DNA of 64,000 bases, from contig CALSQR010000002.1 of NCBI GenBank assembly GCA_943788505.1, forward strand, positions 124,001-188,000. The letters run 5' to 3'. This DNA comes from an uncultured bacterium (GTDB lineage Bacteria > Bacteroidota > Rhodothermia > Rhodothermales > UBA10348). The translations under genes were made by a program, and so were the position numbers. The notes beneath the pieces are model-generated. The model had not been told where the DNA came from and did no database searches. It saw only the letters and a program-made list of their open reading frames with translations. This document shows positions 56,120 through 64,000 of the stretch, piece after piece (the stretch's first letter is position 1; every line of letters begins with the position of its first letter).

Positions 56120-56734
56120 CTAGACGGAGATTTGCTTCCATCTTCCTCTTCGAAACAACCAAGCACTCACGATGGCAGCGAAAACCTGAGCAACAGCAAT
56201 TGCCCATGGAGGATATATAGTGTTAAGAGTCCTCATGCTTAGGACGCCCACCTCCCGCGCAGCAGCAGAATCAACAAAAAGAGCCACTGTATGAGCTGCA
56301 AAAATCCAAAAAATGATGACGCGTATCGAGATGGTATAGCCGGCCAGCGCATCACTCCCAAAATCCGCCATAAGACGCATGAGGGCCAGCCACCTGGCCG
56401 TACCTACCAAGTACTGCAGCATCCCCGGGCCAGAAATTTTGATCATAGTCCTCTGAACAGACGGATCGAATCACCAATGTTTTCTTTCGATTCTGATTCT
56501 CGTTCGACCCGACGTCAAGATCCATATCTGATATCCGACACCGATTGCGCGTCCTATGGCTGTCGCCACAGCAGCGCCCTTTCCCCGAAACACGGCATTG
56601 AAAAGAAACAGAAGTAAGAGGACCTGAGGCGGAGACAATGCCAAGCTTTCGCACCATTGTAAGACCGTGTCTAACGGGGTATCTGGGTAGGCCTCATTGA
56701 ACGAAGTGTCAAAAAGGTGAAATCCTTCGGGTCT
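56120..56734 (-). pseudogene. Decayed MATE-family efflux transporter gene
   Basis: One minus-strand frame between stops keeps recognisable MATE pieces but not a whole protein. The part before 56580 ends LFLFNAVFRGKG, like the RGaGD loop after helix 4. It is joined directly to AAVATAIGRAIGVGYQIW of a later helix, so tens of residues are lost. An in-frame TGA follows at 56471-56473, then QYLVGTARWLALMRLMADFG and SDALAGYTISIRV. That is joined to the normal C-terminal end (VFAAIVSAWLFRRGRWK). Only about 205 of some 450 codons remain and no start codon is evident at the front. Confidence 0.8.
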
Positions 56735-56843
56735 TTATCGGATCTTTTCTTGCCCATCGGTGAGTCGATGGCTAATTTGCGCGGCGAATTGCCCGAGGTG
56801 AATGAGTCTCTCTTCACCCTACTTTCCTGCCTCACCTACGCTC

Positions 56844-57353
56844 ATGACCGCCTCCATTTTGTTCTTCGTGCTGGCGTCCGTTGCCATTGCTGCCGCACTC
56901 GGAATGCTCATCTCCAGGAATCCGGTCAACAGCGCTCTTTGGCTCATTCTAAATCTGTTCTGCGTGGCGGGACTTTATCTGACTGTAAACGCTGAGTTTA
57001 TCGCCGTCATTCAGGTATTGGTCTACGCTGGAGCCATCATGGTGCTGTTCCTTTTTGTCATCATGCTGCTCAACCTTTCGGTCCTGCCGGATCTGAAACG
57101 CATCGAATGGCGCCGGATAATCGCTTTTATAATGGGTATGGGCCTTCTGGCTATGCTCATGTTCATTGTTGCAAATACACTGGATATGGTTCCAGACCCG
57201 GTAACTCTCCAAGTAGCTGCCGAGACTGGATCAGCCACTTCACTGGCGAAAGTCCTGTTTACTCAATACGCGATGCCGTTGGAAGTCATTGGCATCCTGC
57301 TGCTGGCTGCAACCATCGGTGCTGTTGTCATCGCTAAGAAAAAACCCGTTTAG
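56844..57353 (+). CDS. nuoJ: NADH-quinone oxidoreductase subunit J
   Basis: 169 residues from ATG 56844; ATG 56802 in frame is possible. There are five membrane helices, with the family stretch [20 protein letters not shown] and [20 protein letters not shown], including the pi-bulge helix 3 region involved in proton coupling. It is the first complex I gene in the window; nuoH and nuoI are not upstream here, so the complex I genes are split between loci. Confidence 0.95.
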   Translation: MTASILFFVLASVAIAAALGMLISRNPVNSALWLILNLFCVAGLYLTVNAEFIAVIQVLVYAGAIMVLFLFVIMLLNLSVLPDLKRIEWRRIIAFIMGMGLLAMLMFIVANTLDMVPDPVTLQVAAETGSATSLAKVLFTQYAMPLEVIGILLLAATIGAVVIAKKKPV

Positions 57354-57381
57354 TCCCTCACGGGTCACCCGGACTTACTCC

Positions 57382-57687
57382 ATGGAAATTACTCTTAATT
57401 GGTATCTGACTCTGAGCGCCCTCCTCTTTTCGATGGGGGTCATCGGGTTTCTATTCCGGCGCAATGCCATCGTCATGTTGATGTGCGTCGAGTTAATGCT
57501 GAACTCTGTCAATCTTTCCTTGGTAGCTCTTAGCCAGTCCATGGGAGATACCGCAGGTCAGATCCTTGTTTTCTTTGTGATGTCTGTTGCAGCGGCAGAG
57601 GCAGCCGTCGGGCTTGCGCTCGTCATTGCCATCTTCCGTGACAAGCTGACCATCGATGTCACGCAGATCAACCTTTTCAAATACTAG
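57382..57687 (+). CDS. nuoK: NADH-quinone oxidoreductase subunit K
   Basis: 101 residues from ATG 57382, the usual NuoK length. Three helices are present. The two conserved buried glutamates for proton transfer lie in [18 protein letters not shown] and [18 protein letters not shown]. It starts 28 bases after nuoJ and 51 before nuoL. Confidence 0.97.
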   Translation: MEITLNWYLTLSALLFSMGVIGFLFRRNAIVMLMCVELMLNSVNLSLVALSQSMGDTAGQILVFFVMSVAAAEAAVGLALVIAIFRDKLTIDVTQINLFKY

Positions 57688-57738
57688 TCATCACCGGAGG
57701 GTCCGCCCGTTGGGCGCCTTCCACCGATCCATCGCCCG

Positions 57739-59721
57739 ATGCAGCCTGAAATGCTGATAAAATTGGTTGTCCTCCTCCCGCTGATTGGCGCCGCCATCAA
57801 CGGGCTTGGGGGACTATTCGTACCGGCTCTTCGCAATAAAGAGGGCCTGATCGGAATGATCGGCACCATTATGGTGCTCCTTCCATTCCTGATCACCGTG
57901 TACCTATTCATTGGATTCCAAGGGGATGCGATTATCTCCAACGCGTTCACATGGATGGCAGCCGGGGATTTGACTATTGGCTTTGATTACAGAATTGACG
58001 AATTGTCGTTGTTGATGACAATGATCGTCACTGGCGTGGGAAGCCTTATCCACCTCTATTCGGCTGGCTATATGCACGGGGACGACGGGTATTGGCGCTT
58101 TTTCGCCTACCTGAACCTGTTCATCTTTGCCATGCTGAACCTGGTGCTGGGCAACAACTTGGTCGTTCTTTTCCTCGGTTGGGAAGGCGTTGGGCTATGC
58201 TCCTACCTTCTGATTGGATTCTGGTATAAGGACCGCAATAACAGCAAAGCGGCAAGTAAGGCGTTCATCATGAACCGCATCGGGGACTTCGCTTTCCTGC
58301 TAGCCATGTTCATCATCTTCCGGGAAATTGGCTCGCTGGACTTCGATGCGGTCTTGACCGACGGGCTGACGATGTCGCAAGGTTCGATCACCGCAACCGT
58401 GCTCCTTCTGTTTATTGGGGCCACGGGTAAAAGTGCTCAGATTCCTCTCTTCACGTGGCTGCCGGACGCCATGGCTGGTCCTACGCCAGTTTCCGCACTG
58501 ATCCATGCTGCGACGATGGTTACGTCGGGCCTCTACCTCTTGGCTCGCCTGTCCCCACTTGTTCTGATGGCCCCGGGTGTCATGACAGTAATTGCGATCG
58601 TCGGAGCTGTCACGGCGCTGGTAGCGGCAACGATTGCCATCACGCAGAATGACATCAAAAAGGTTCTCGCCTATTCGACCGTGTCCCAACTCGGATACAT
58701 GTTCTTGGCAACCGGTGTCGGCGCGTTCTATGTAGCCATCTTCCACGTTATGACGCATGCCTTCTTCAAGGGCTGTTTATTCCTCGGATCCGGTAGTGTG
58801 ATTCATGGCATGCATGAGGTCGAGCACGAATTAGAGCATGATGGCCATGGGCATCATCTTGACCCTCAGGATATGCGCACGATGGGTGGACTGAAGAAGT
58901 TCATGCCGGCGACTCGCATGACCTTCCTTATCTCGACGCTGGCCATCGCAGGTATTCCAGGCTTAGCTGGGTTCTTCTCCAAAGACGAAATCCTCTTTAA
59001 AGCATTCGAGGCAGGTACCCACGGCATTGATGTAGGCTTGGTCGTTTGGGTTGTTGGACTCATTACAGCTTTTTTGACGGCCGTTTATATGACGCGCGCC
59101 TACGTCTTGACCTTCGAAGGCGAACCACGCTGGCCACATGCTGATAAAATTACGCCGCATGAATCTCCGTGGACCATGACCGTTCCTCTTTGGGTTCTTG
59201 CTGGTATGTCCGTCGTTGGTGGGTATCTCGGCATCCCTGCCGTCATTGCCCATGGAGACCTCAATTGGATCCATCATTGGTTAGCTGGCGAACAAGGTCC
59301 TGTTGCTGAAGCGGCTTTCGAGGGTCATGTGGCTCTAGCTGTAGAATGGGGACTCATCGCGCTCGGCTCTTTGATCGCCATCATGGGCGTCTGGCTTGGC
59401 TGGAGATGGTACTCGAAACGAGGTCTCTCCTTTGACGAAAAGCTTGCAGCTCGCTTCGGTGGCCTCTACAAACTCTGGCAGGGCAAGTATTTCTTCGACG
59501 AAGCCTACGACAAGACGATCGTTCGCCCGCTTATTGGCGGTTCGATTCACGGTCTGGCTCCGTTCGACAAGTATGTTATCGATGGACTGGTCAACTTCAC
59601 GGGTTTCTTTACCCGCGGAGCCAGTTTCACCCTACGCTACCTGCAGACAGGACTCGTGCAGTCCTATGCTGTGGCCATTGTCTTCGGTGTTGTCCTTCTC
59701 ATCTGGCTGATGCTGTTCTGA
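57739..59721 (+). CDS. nuoL: NADH-quinone oxidoreductase subunit L
   Basis: 660 residues. It is the distal antiporter-like proton pump subunit with the long lateral helix at its C-terminus. Conserved parts include LFLGWEGVGLCSYLLIGFWY, TGKSAQIPLFTWLPDAMAGP with its key Lys, STVSQLGYMF and a His-rich loop after FKGCLFLGSGSVIHGMH. That His/Glu-rich loop (HEVEHELEHDGHGHHLDPQD) is longer than in E. coli and could bind metal. Start ATG 57739. Confidence 0.97.
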   Translation: MQPEMLIKLVVLLPLIGAAINGLGGLFVPALRNKEGLIGMIGTIMVLLPFLITVYLFIGFQGDAIISNAFTWMAAGDLTIGFDYRIDELSLLMTMIVTGVGSLIHLYSAGYMHGDDGYWRFFAYLNLFIFAMLNLVLGNNLVVLFLGWEGVGLCSYLLIGFWYKDRNNSKAASKAFIMNRIGDFAFLLAMFIIFREIGSLDFDAVLTDGLTMSQGSITATVLLLFIGATGKSAQIPLFTWLPDAMAGPTPVSALIHAATMVTSGLYLLARLSPLVLMAPGVMTVIAIVGAVTALVAATIAITQNDIKKVLAYSTVSQLGYMFLATGVGAFYVAIFHVMTHAFFKGCLFLGSGSVIHGMHEVEHELEHDGHGHHLDPQDMRTMGGLKKFMPATRMTFLISTLAIAGIPGLAGFFSKDEILFKAFEAGTHGIDVGLVVWVVGLITAFLTAVYMTRAYVLTFEGEPRWPHADKITPHESPWTMTVPLWVLAGMSVVGGYLGIPAVIAHGDLNWIHHWLAGEQGPVAEAAFEGHVALAVEWGLIALGSLIAIMGVWLGWRWYSKRGLSFDEKLAARFGGLYKLWQGKYFFDEAYDKTIVRPLIGGSIHGLAPFDKYVIDGLVNFTGFFTRGASFTLRYLQTGLVQSYAVAIVFGVVLLIWLMLF

Positions 59722-59755
59722 TCTGGCCCCGGCGGCCTTACTGCTTCTGAATTCC

Positions 59756-61381
59756 ATGAATATCCCCTACCTCACATCGATCGTCATCTTCCTGCCGCTG
59801 GCCGGCGCGTTGTTGACAATGCTTTCCCGAAGCGAATCGGCCATCAAGTGGTCTGCACTCGGTGTGACTTCGCTGACCTTCCTAGTTTCCATCGGACTCT
59901 GGATGGGATTCGATCCAGCCATTTCGACGTCGATGGCTCCTCAGCTCGCTGACATGACTGGAAGCTGGTTTCCGGACATGTTCGACATCAAGTACTACGT
60001 GGGGGTTGACGGACTGAACCTCCTTCTAATCATGCTCACAACGTTGTTGGGGCCGATCGTAGTGCTGTCGTCTTGGACGTACATCGGCAAATCCCACAAG
60101 CCGTATTACACCCTGCTGCTCATCCTGCAGACCGGTGTAACGGGCGTTTTTGCATCCTATGACATCTTCCTGTTCTACATCTTCTTCGAGCTGACACTCA
60201 TTCCGATGTATTTCATCATCGGTATTTGGGGAGGAGAAAACAGGATTTACGCGGCTGTCAAGTTTGTGCTTTACACATTGGTTGGCTCGCTCCTAATGCT
60301 TGTTGCGCTGATCTACTTAGGCTACGCTGCCGGTGATGCCATCAATGCAGGCGTCTTCACGACTGACTGGTTCAAGCTGGTTGCTTTCCAGATGCCAGTG
60401 GACATGCAGAGCTGGCTCTTCCTTCTGTTTGCTCTCGCATTCGCTATCAAGGTGCCACTCTTCCCGCTGCACACATGGCTCCCTGACGCACACGTCCAGG
60501 CACCTACTGGTGGCTCTGTCATCCTAGCTGGTGTGTTGCTGAAAATGGGTACGTACGGACTAGTCCGCTTCTGCCTACCATTCTTCCCGAATGCTGCGCA
60601 AGAGTACGCCATGATGTTCGCCGTTTTAGCGGTAATTGGAATTATCTATGGCGCGCTCGTTTCGAGGGCGCAAAGCGATGCGAAGAAACTGGTAGCCTAC
60701 TCCTCCGTGAGTCACCTTGGGTTTGTGGTCCTTGGTATTTTTGCTTTCACAGCAGAAGCCATGCAAGGCGCCATGATTCAGATGATAAACCATGGCATCT
60801 CGACTGGAGCCTTGTTCCTCATCGTCGGCATGCTGTACGAGCGTCGTCACACGCGTGAGATGTCTGACTTTGGTGGATTGGCCAAGTCCGTACCCGTGCT
60901 GACGTTCTTCATGATTCTCAGTGTACTGGCCTCGGCCGGTCTTCCTGGCTTGAACGGATTCGTCGGCGAATTCCTGATCCTGATTGGTAGCTTCAAAAGC
61001 ACCGTTCTTGACAGCCTTTTCCTCGTGGCGCTTGCTACGACGGGTGTAATCCTCGCCGCCGTATATCTCCTCTACATGGTGTTCCAGATGTTCTGGGGAC
61101 CACTCGACAAGGAAGAGAACGCGACGATGAAAGACCTCAACGCACGCGAACTCGTACTTCTGTTACCGTTGGCAGCCTTAATGGTCATTATGGGTTTCTT
61201 CCCTGCACCATTTTTAGCAAAGAGTGAGCCAGCAGTGCAAGACCTCTTACAGAAGATTGAAACTAAGCGAGTTGCCGCTGCGCTTGAAGCCGCTGAATCT
61301 GATGAAATGACTCAGTGGACACCGGATGCTGAATCCGTTGGTGTCATCGAAGAAATCGTTGCCAATACAGATTCCAAGTAA
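59756..61381 (+). CDS. nuoM: NADH-quinone oxidoreductase subunit M
   Basis: 541 residues, an antiporter-like pump subunit. Typical parts are GVDGLNLLLIMLTTLLGPIV, FFELTLIPMYFIIGIWGGEN with the essential Glu, KVPLFPLHTWLPDAHVQAP with the pump Lys, and SSVSHLGFVVLGIFA. The C-terminal tail is acidic and about 40 residues longer than usual. It starts 34 bases after nuoL. Confidence 0.97.
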   Translation: MNIPYLTSIVIFLPLAGALLTMLSRSESAIKWSALGVTSLTFLVSIGLWMGFDPAISTSMAPQLADMTGSWFPDMFDIKYYVGVDGLNLLLIMLTTLLGPIVVLSSWTYIGKSHKPYYTLLLILQTGVTGVFASYDIFLFYIFFELTLIPMYFIIGIWGGENRIYAAVKFVLYTLVGSLLMLVALIYLGYAAGDAINAGVFTTDWFKLVAFQMPVDMQSWLFLLFALAFAIKVPLFPLHTWLPDAHVQAPTGGSVILAGVLLKMGTYGLVRFCLPFFPNAAQEYAMMFAVLAVIGIIYGALVSRAQSDAKKLVAYSSVSHLGFVVLGIFAFTAEAMQGAMIQMINHGISTGALFLIVGMLYERRHTREMSDFGGLAKSVPVLTFFMILSVLASAGLPGLNGFVGEFLILIGSFKSTVLDSLFLVALATTGVILAAVYLLYMVFQMFWGPLDKEENATMKDLNARELVLLLPLAALMVIMGFFPAPFLAKSEPAVQDLLQKIETKRVAAALEAAESDEMTQWTPDAESVGVIEEIVANTDSK

Positions 61382-61428
61382 TCTGCCACTCTCACTCTGA
61401 ACTACCAGAACCGAGCCCAATCAAAACC

Positions 61429-62946
61429 ATGCCTGACTGCCCATCGGTTCTGAGAATCGGCGCATTCAAAGCCGGCCTATTGGCGGTTTTGGCGTTCTTG
61501 GCGCTGAGCGTCCTGTTGCCAACCGATGCTGTTGCGTTCATTCAAGATGCGGGTGAAGCTACACATCAAGATGCAGGTGCGGATGGCGGACAGGCTTCAA
61601 TGGACGCGGGCGAACATGCTGATGACCATGGTCCCCTCCCTCCAGTTTGGCTGGTTATCCCTTTCATCGCCATTTTGTTGATGATTGCGATGGGACCGTT
61701 GTTCTTTCCGTACCACTGGCACCATCACTACCCTAAATATGCTGTCGGACTTGGCCTGAGCGTAGCAACGTATTACATCTTTGTTATGGACTCCATCCTT
61801 CCGATGGAGCATGCCATAGCTGAATACCTCTCGTTCATCGCTTTAGTGGCGTCGCTCTTTATTGCTGCTTCTGGCGTGTTCGTAAACATCAATATCAAGG
61901 GCACGCCGAGGAATAACGTAATTCTGCTATTCGTTGCTTCCTTGATCGCCAACGTGATTGCGACGACTGGAGCAGCCATGTTATTCATTCGCTCCTATAT
62001 GCGGCTGAATAGGGGACGCTTGAAAGCGTACCACATCGTCTTCTTCATTTTTCTTGTCGCGAACGTTGGTGGTGCGCTGACGCCCATCGGAGATCCCCCT
62101 CTGTTTCTGGGATTCCTTCGAGGCGTGCCATTCTTCTGGACTTTAACCCACATCTGGTATATCTGGCTGCCGGCTACAGCCATGATCTTGGGGATCTTCT
62201 GGTTCATCGATGCGCGCAACAAAGAAGAGAGCCCGGATCCTGACCCCAATGAGAAAACCGTTTCAATGATCGGAACGAAGAGTTTTATCTGGGTTGCCAT
62301 TATCATCGTCTCCGTTTTCATTGATCCAAATGTCTTCGATTGGGTCCCTGATCTTAACGAGCTGTGGCACGTACCCTTCGGAATCCGGGAAATCATCATG
62401 CTTGGCGTGGCTTTCCTTGCCTATGCCACAGCAGATCGTGAAGCATTCAAGCGAAACGAGTTTCATTTTGAACCCATTCGCGAAGTTGGCTGGCTGTTCC
62501 TTGGCATTTTTGCCACCATGCAGCCCGCATTGCAACTGATCGCCAACTTCGCCCAAGAAAATGCAGACTCCCTCGGTGTCGGCACATTCTATTGGAGCAC
62601 AGGAATCCTCTCGGGGATTTTGGACAACGCACCAACCTACCTCAACTTCATGGCTGCAGCCATGGGCAAGTTTGCCTTGGATGTAAACAGCCCTGAAGCA
62701 GTTGTTCTGTTTGCAAATAGTATCGAATCGACCATTTTCCTTCAGGCGATTTCGGTTGCGGCTGTGTTCTTCGGAGCCATGTCCTATATCGGAAACGCCC
62801 CGAACTTTATGGTTAAAGCGATTGCAGAAGCTAACGGAGTCGAAACACCTTCCTTTATGGGGTACATCCTGAAGTATTCGATTCCGATTCTTCTGCCGGT
62901 ATACGCAGTGATTTATATCATCTTCTTTAGTGGATGGGTGTTCTGA
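61429..62946 (+). CDS. nhaD: NhaD-type sodium:proton antiporter
   Basis: 505 residues. The N-terminal signal-like segment is followed by an Asp/His-rich stretch (HQDAGADGGQASMDAGEHAD), then about 12-13 helices. NNVILLFVASLIANVIATTG, VANVGGALTPIGDPPLFLGF and NAPTYLNFMAAAMG are typical of NhaD in the ion transporter superfamily. It exchanges sodium (or lithium) for protons. It sits between nuoM and pcd on the same strand with short gaps, as described for Rhodothermus marinus, suggesting that respiration and sodium export are made together. Confidence 0.93.
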   Translation: MPDCPSVLRIGAFKAGLLAVLAFLALSVLLPTDAVAFIQDAGEATHQDAGADGGQASMDAGEHADDHGPLPPVWLVIPFIAILLMIAMGPLFFPYHWHHHYPKYAVGLGLSVATYYIFVMDSILPMEHAIAEYLSFIALVASLFIAASGVFVNINIKGTPRNNVILLFVASLIANVIATTGAAMLFIRSYMRLNRGRLKAYHIVFFIFLVANVGGALTPIGDPPLFLGFLRGVPFFWTLTHIWYIWLPATAMILGIFWFIDARNKEESPDPDPNEKTVSMIGTKSFIWVAIIIVSVFIDPNVFDWVPDLNELWHVPFGIREIIMLGVAFLAYATADREAFKRNEFHFEPIREVGWLFLGIFATMQPALQLIANFAQENADSLGVGTFYWSTGILSGILDNAPTYLNFMAAAMGKFALDVNSPEAVVLFANSIESTIFLQAISVAAVFFGAMSYIGNAPNFMVKAIAEANGVETPSFMGYILKYSIPILLPVYAVIYIIFFSGWVF

Positions 62947-62947
62947 T

Positions 62948-63250
62948 ATGAGTGAATTCAGCAGACAGGCACTTTCTCCTCAAGCTGTTCAGGATGCTCT
63001 CCCCTCTATTCAAGGGTGGGAGTATGCTGACAACGCTATCAGTCGGATGTTCGAATTCAAATCGTTTCGTGAGGCCATGAGCTTCATTATGCGGATTGCC
63101 TTCGAAGCAGAAGAACTGGATCATCATCCTGAACTGAGCAACGTATATAACAAGGTTGGCGTGACGTTGCGCACGCACGACGCCAACAATAACGTGACAA
63201 GTCTGGACATCGAACTGGCACGTCGCATCAATCATCTTTCCTGGATCTGA
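62948..63250 (+). CDS. pcd: Pterin-4a-carbinolamine dehydratase
   Basis: 100 residues from ATG 62948, one base after the nhaD stop. The active-site pattern is present: His59-His60-Pro61 in EELDHHPELSNVYNKV, His77 in LRTHDAN and Asp87 in SLDIELA. It removes water from 4a-hydroxytetrahydrobiopterin to recycle pterin cofactor. The usual Gly-Gly after THDA is NNN here. No aromatic amino acid hydroxylase is in the window. Its place inside the nuo operon is conserved with Rhodothermus but unexplained. Confidence 0.93.
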   Translation: MSEFSRQALSPQAVQDALPSIQGWEYADNAISRMFEFKSFREAMSFIMRIAFEAEELDHHPELSNVYNKVGVTLRTHDANNNVTSLDIELARRINHLSWI

Positions 63251-63258
63251 CCAAAAGC

Positions 63259-64000
63259 ATGGATCTTTCGCAAGCCTATTCAATGATGATGACCGACCTG
63301 GGAGCGACGCTGTTTCTCCTGATTGTGGCCGTCAGTGGACTCGTGCTGGTTGTATTTGACGCATTCAAGCCGCGTCATGTCGCCACTCCTTGGATTGCAG
63401 GACTAGCTCTTTCAGCTGGTTTCGTAATCGAAATGATGAGCATCGGAGCGCCCGAGGGCCTCGCCTGGTATGACATGATGCGAACGGGTGGTTCAGCGGC
63501 CTTCGTAAATAGCCTCGTGTTGGGAAGCGGCGCGTTGAGCATAATCCTGACAGTGCCCTATCTCAAGAAAATCGGCCATAACATCGGGGAAGTCTATGCA
63601 ATGATCCTCTTTGCAACGGTCGGTATGCTTGTTCTTGGTGCCGCGAATAACCTTGTGACGGTATTTGTGGGACTCGAAACCATGTCCATCTGTCTCTACA
63701 TCCTGACCGGGTTTGTACGATCGGAATCAGGATCAACAGAAAGTGCGCTTAAGTACTTCTTGCTGGGCGCCTTTTCAACAGGTTTCTTTCTGTACGGTAT
63801 TGCGCTCATTTACGGCGCCACTGGCTCTATGGAATTTGGCGCGATTCGGATTGCTGCCGAGCAAAGTGCAGGCGTCATGTTTTGGGGCGGTGTTTCCCTC
63901 TTGTTGGTAGGCTTTCTGTTTAAAGTCAGCGCTGCGCCGTTTCACATGTGGACACCAGATGTCTACCAGGGCGCACCTACAACGATTACCGGATTCATGT
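63259..64000 (+). CDS. nuoN: NADH-quinone oxidoreductase subunit N, 3' end beyond the window
   Basis: 247 codons from ATG 63259, 8 bases after pcd, open to the window end. Conserved parts are VFVGLETMSICLYILTGFVR with the key Glu, ESALKYFLLGAFSTGFFLYG, and FKVSAAPFHMWTPDVYQGAP with the pump Lys. About half of a usual NuoN is present. It is the third antiporter-like pump subunit of complex I. Confidence 0.95.
   Translation, partial: MDLSQAYSMMMTDLGATLFLLIVAVSGLVLVVFDAFKPRHVATPWIAGLALSAGFVIEMMSIGAPEGLAWYDMMRTGGSAAFVNSLVLGSGALSIILTVPYLKKIGHNIGEVYAMILFATVGMLVLGAANNLVTVFVGLETMSICLYILTGFVRSESGSTESALKYFLLGAFSTGFFLYGIALIYGATGSMEFGAIRIAAEQSAGVMFWGGVSLLLVGFLFKVSAAPFHMWTPDVYQGAPTTITGFM

Noticed and set aside
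56352-56657. 101-codon minus-strand frame in the MATE remnant region
   Set aside because: It is out of frame with the recognisable MATE pieces and its translation matches nothing.

Overview
The window looks like core chromosome of a Gram-negative bacterium of the Bacteroidota/Rhodothermota group, most likely a Rhodothermales relative. The evidence is a type IX secretion pair (PorU sortase, PorV barrel) beside secreted proteins with T9SS-type C-terminal domains, a DUF4293 protein, an ExbB-ExbD-ExbD set, and a complex I cluster in which an NhaD antiporter and a pterin carbinolamine dehydratase lie between nuoM and nuoN, an order I know from Rhodothermus marinus. Genes are densely packed, often with 1-4 base stop/start overlaps, and Shine-Dalgarno sequences are mostly weak. 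I see no phage, insertion sequence or CRISPR array.

Layout. 1-2.8 kb (minus): truncated cdsA, a DUF2007 protein, a CPBP membrane protease and an unusually long sigma factor. 2.96-3.46 kb (plus): tRNA-Arg(CCG) with a good terminator, then an unidentified, strongly structured RNA candidate with its own terminator. 3.5-18.6 kb (minus): a dicarboxylate symporter, then a probable operon porU > porV > M6-like pseudoprotease > metallopeptidase/propeller/barrel protein > TlpA thioredoxin > DUF5683-like protein. 18.7-21.8 kb (minus): a lone histidine-phosphoacceptor protein, a PAS sensor with no kinase domain and a LON-domain protein. 22-23.8 kb (plus): an outer-membrane barrel protein and an ArsC-type reductase. 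23.9-27.4 kb (minus): glycyl-tRNA synthetase, RadC and Rho. 27.8-31.9 kb (plus): a coupled operon of alpha/beta hydrolase, membrane-anchored MurF-like ligase, RNase HII and a family 2 glycosyltransferase.

32-39.8 kb (minus apart from a small zinc-ribbon gene): membrane protein, EamA transporter, DUF4293, NAD-type isocitrate dehydrogenase, the ExbB/ExbD energising complex and a CtpA-type protease. 40-44.6 kb (plus): PolX-like protein with a damaged polymerase site, a penicillin-acylase-like protein and a BadF-type sugar kinase. 44.6-56 kb: PEP carboxykinase, acetyl-CoA synthetase, a short-chain dehydrogenase, a PabB-PabC fusion, a GH109-like oxidoreductase, a sodium:solute symporter and a galactokinase-like enzyme. 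56.1-56.7 kb: a decayed MATE transporter gene. 56.8-64 kb (plus): nuoJ-nuoK-nuoL-nuoM-nhaD-pcd-nuoN, cut by the window end.

How they fit together: PorU and PorV finish and anchor T9SS cargo, and at least one co-transcribed secreted protein carries the cargo signal. The nuo cluster and NhaD link respiration to proton and sodium gradients, which could power the ExbB/ExbD complex and the symporters. PckA, Acs and isocitrate dehydrogenase serve central carbon flow. The most novel-looking items are the structured RNA after tRNA-Arg, the sensor split from its phosphoacceptor domain, and several enzyme-family proteins whose catalytic motifs are eroded.
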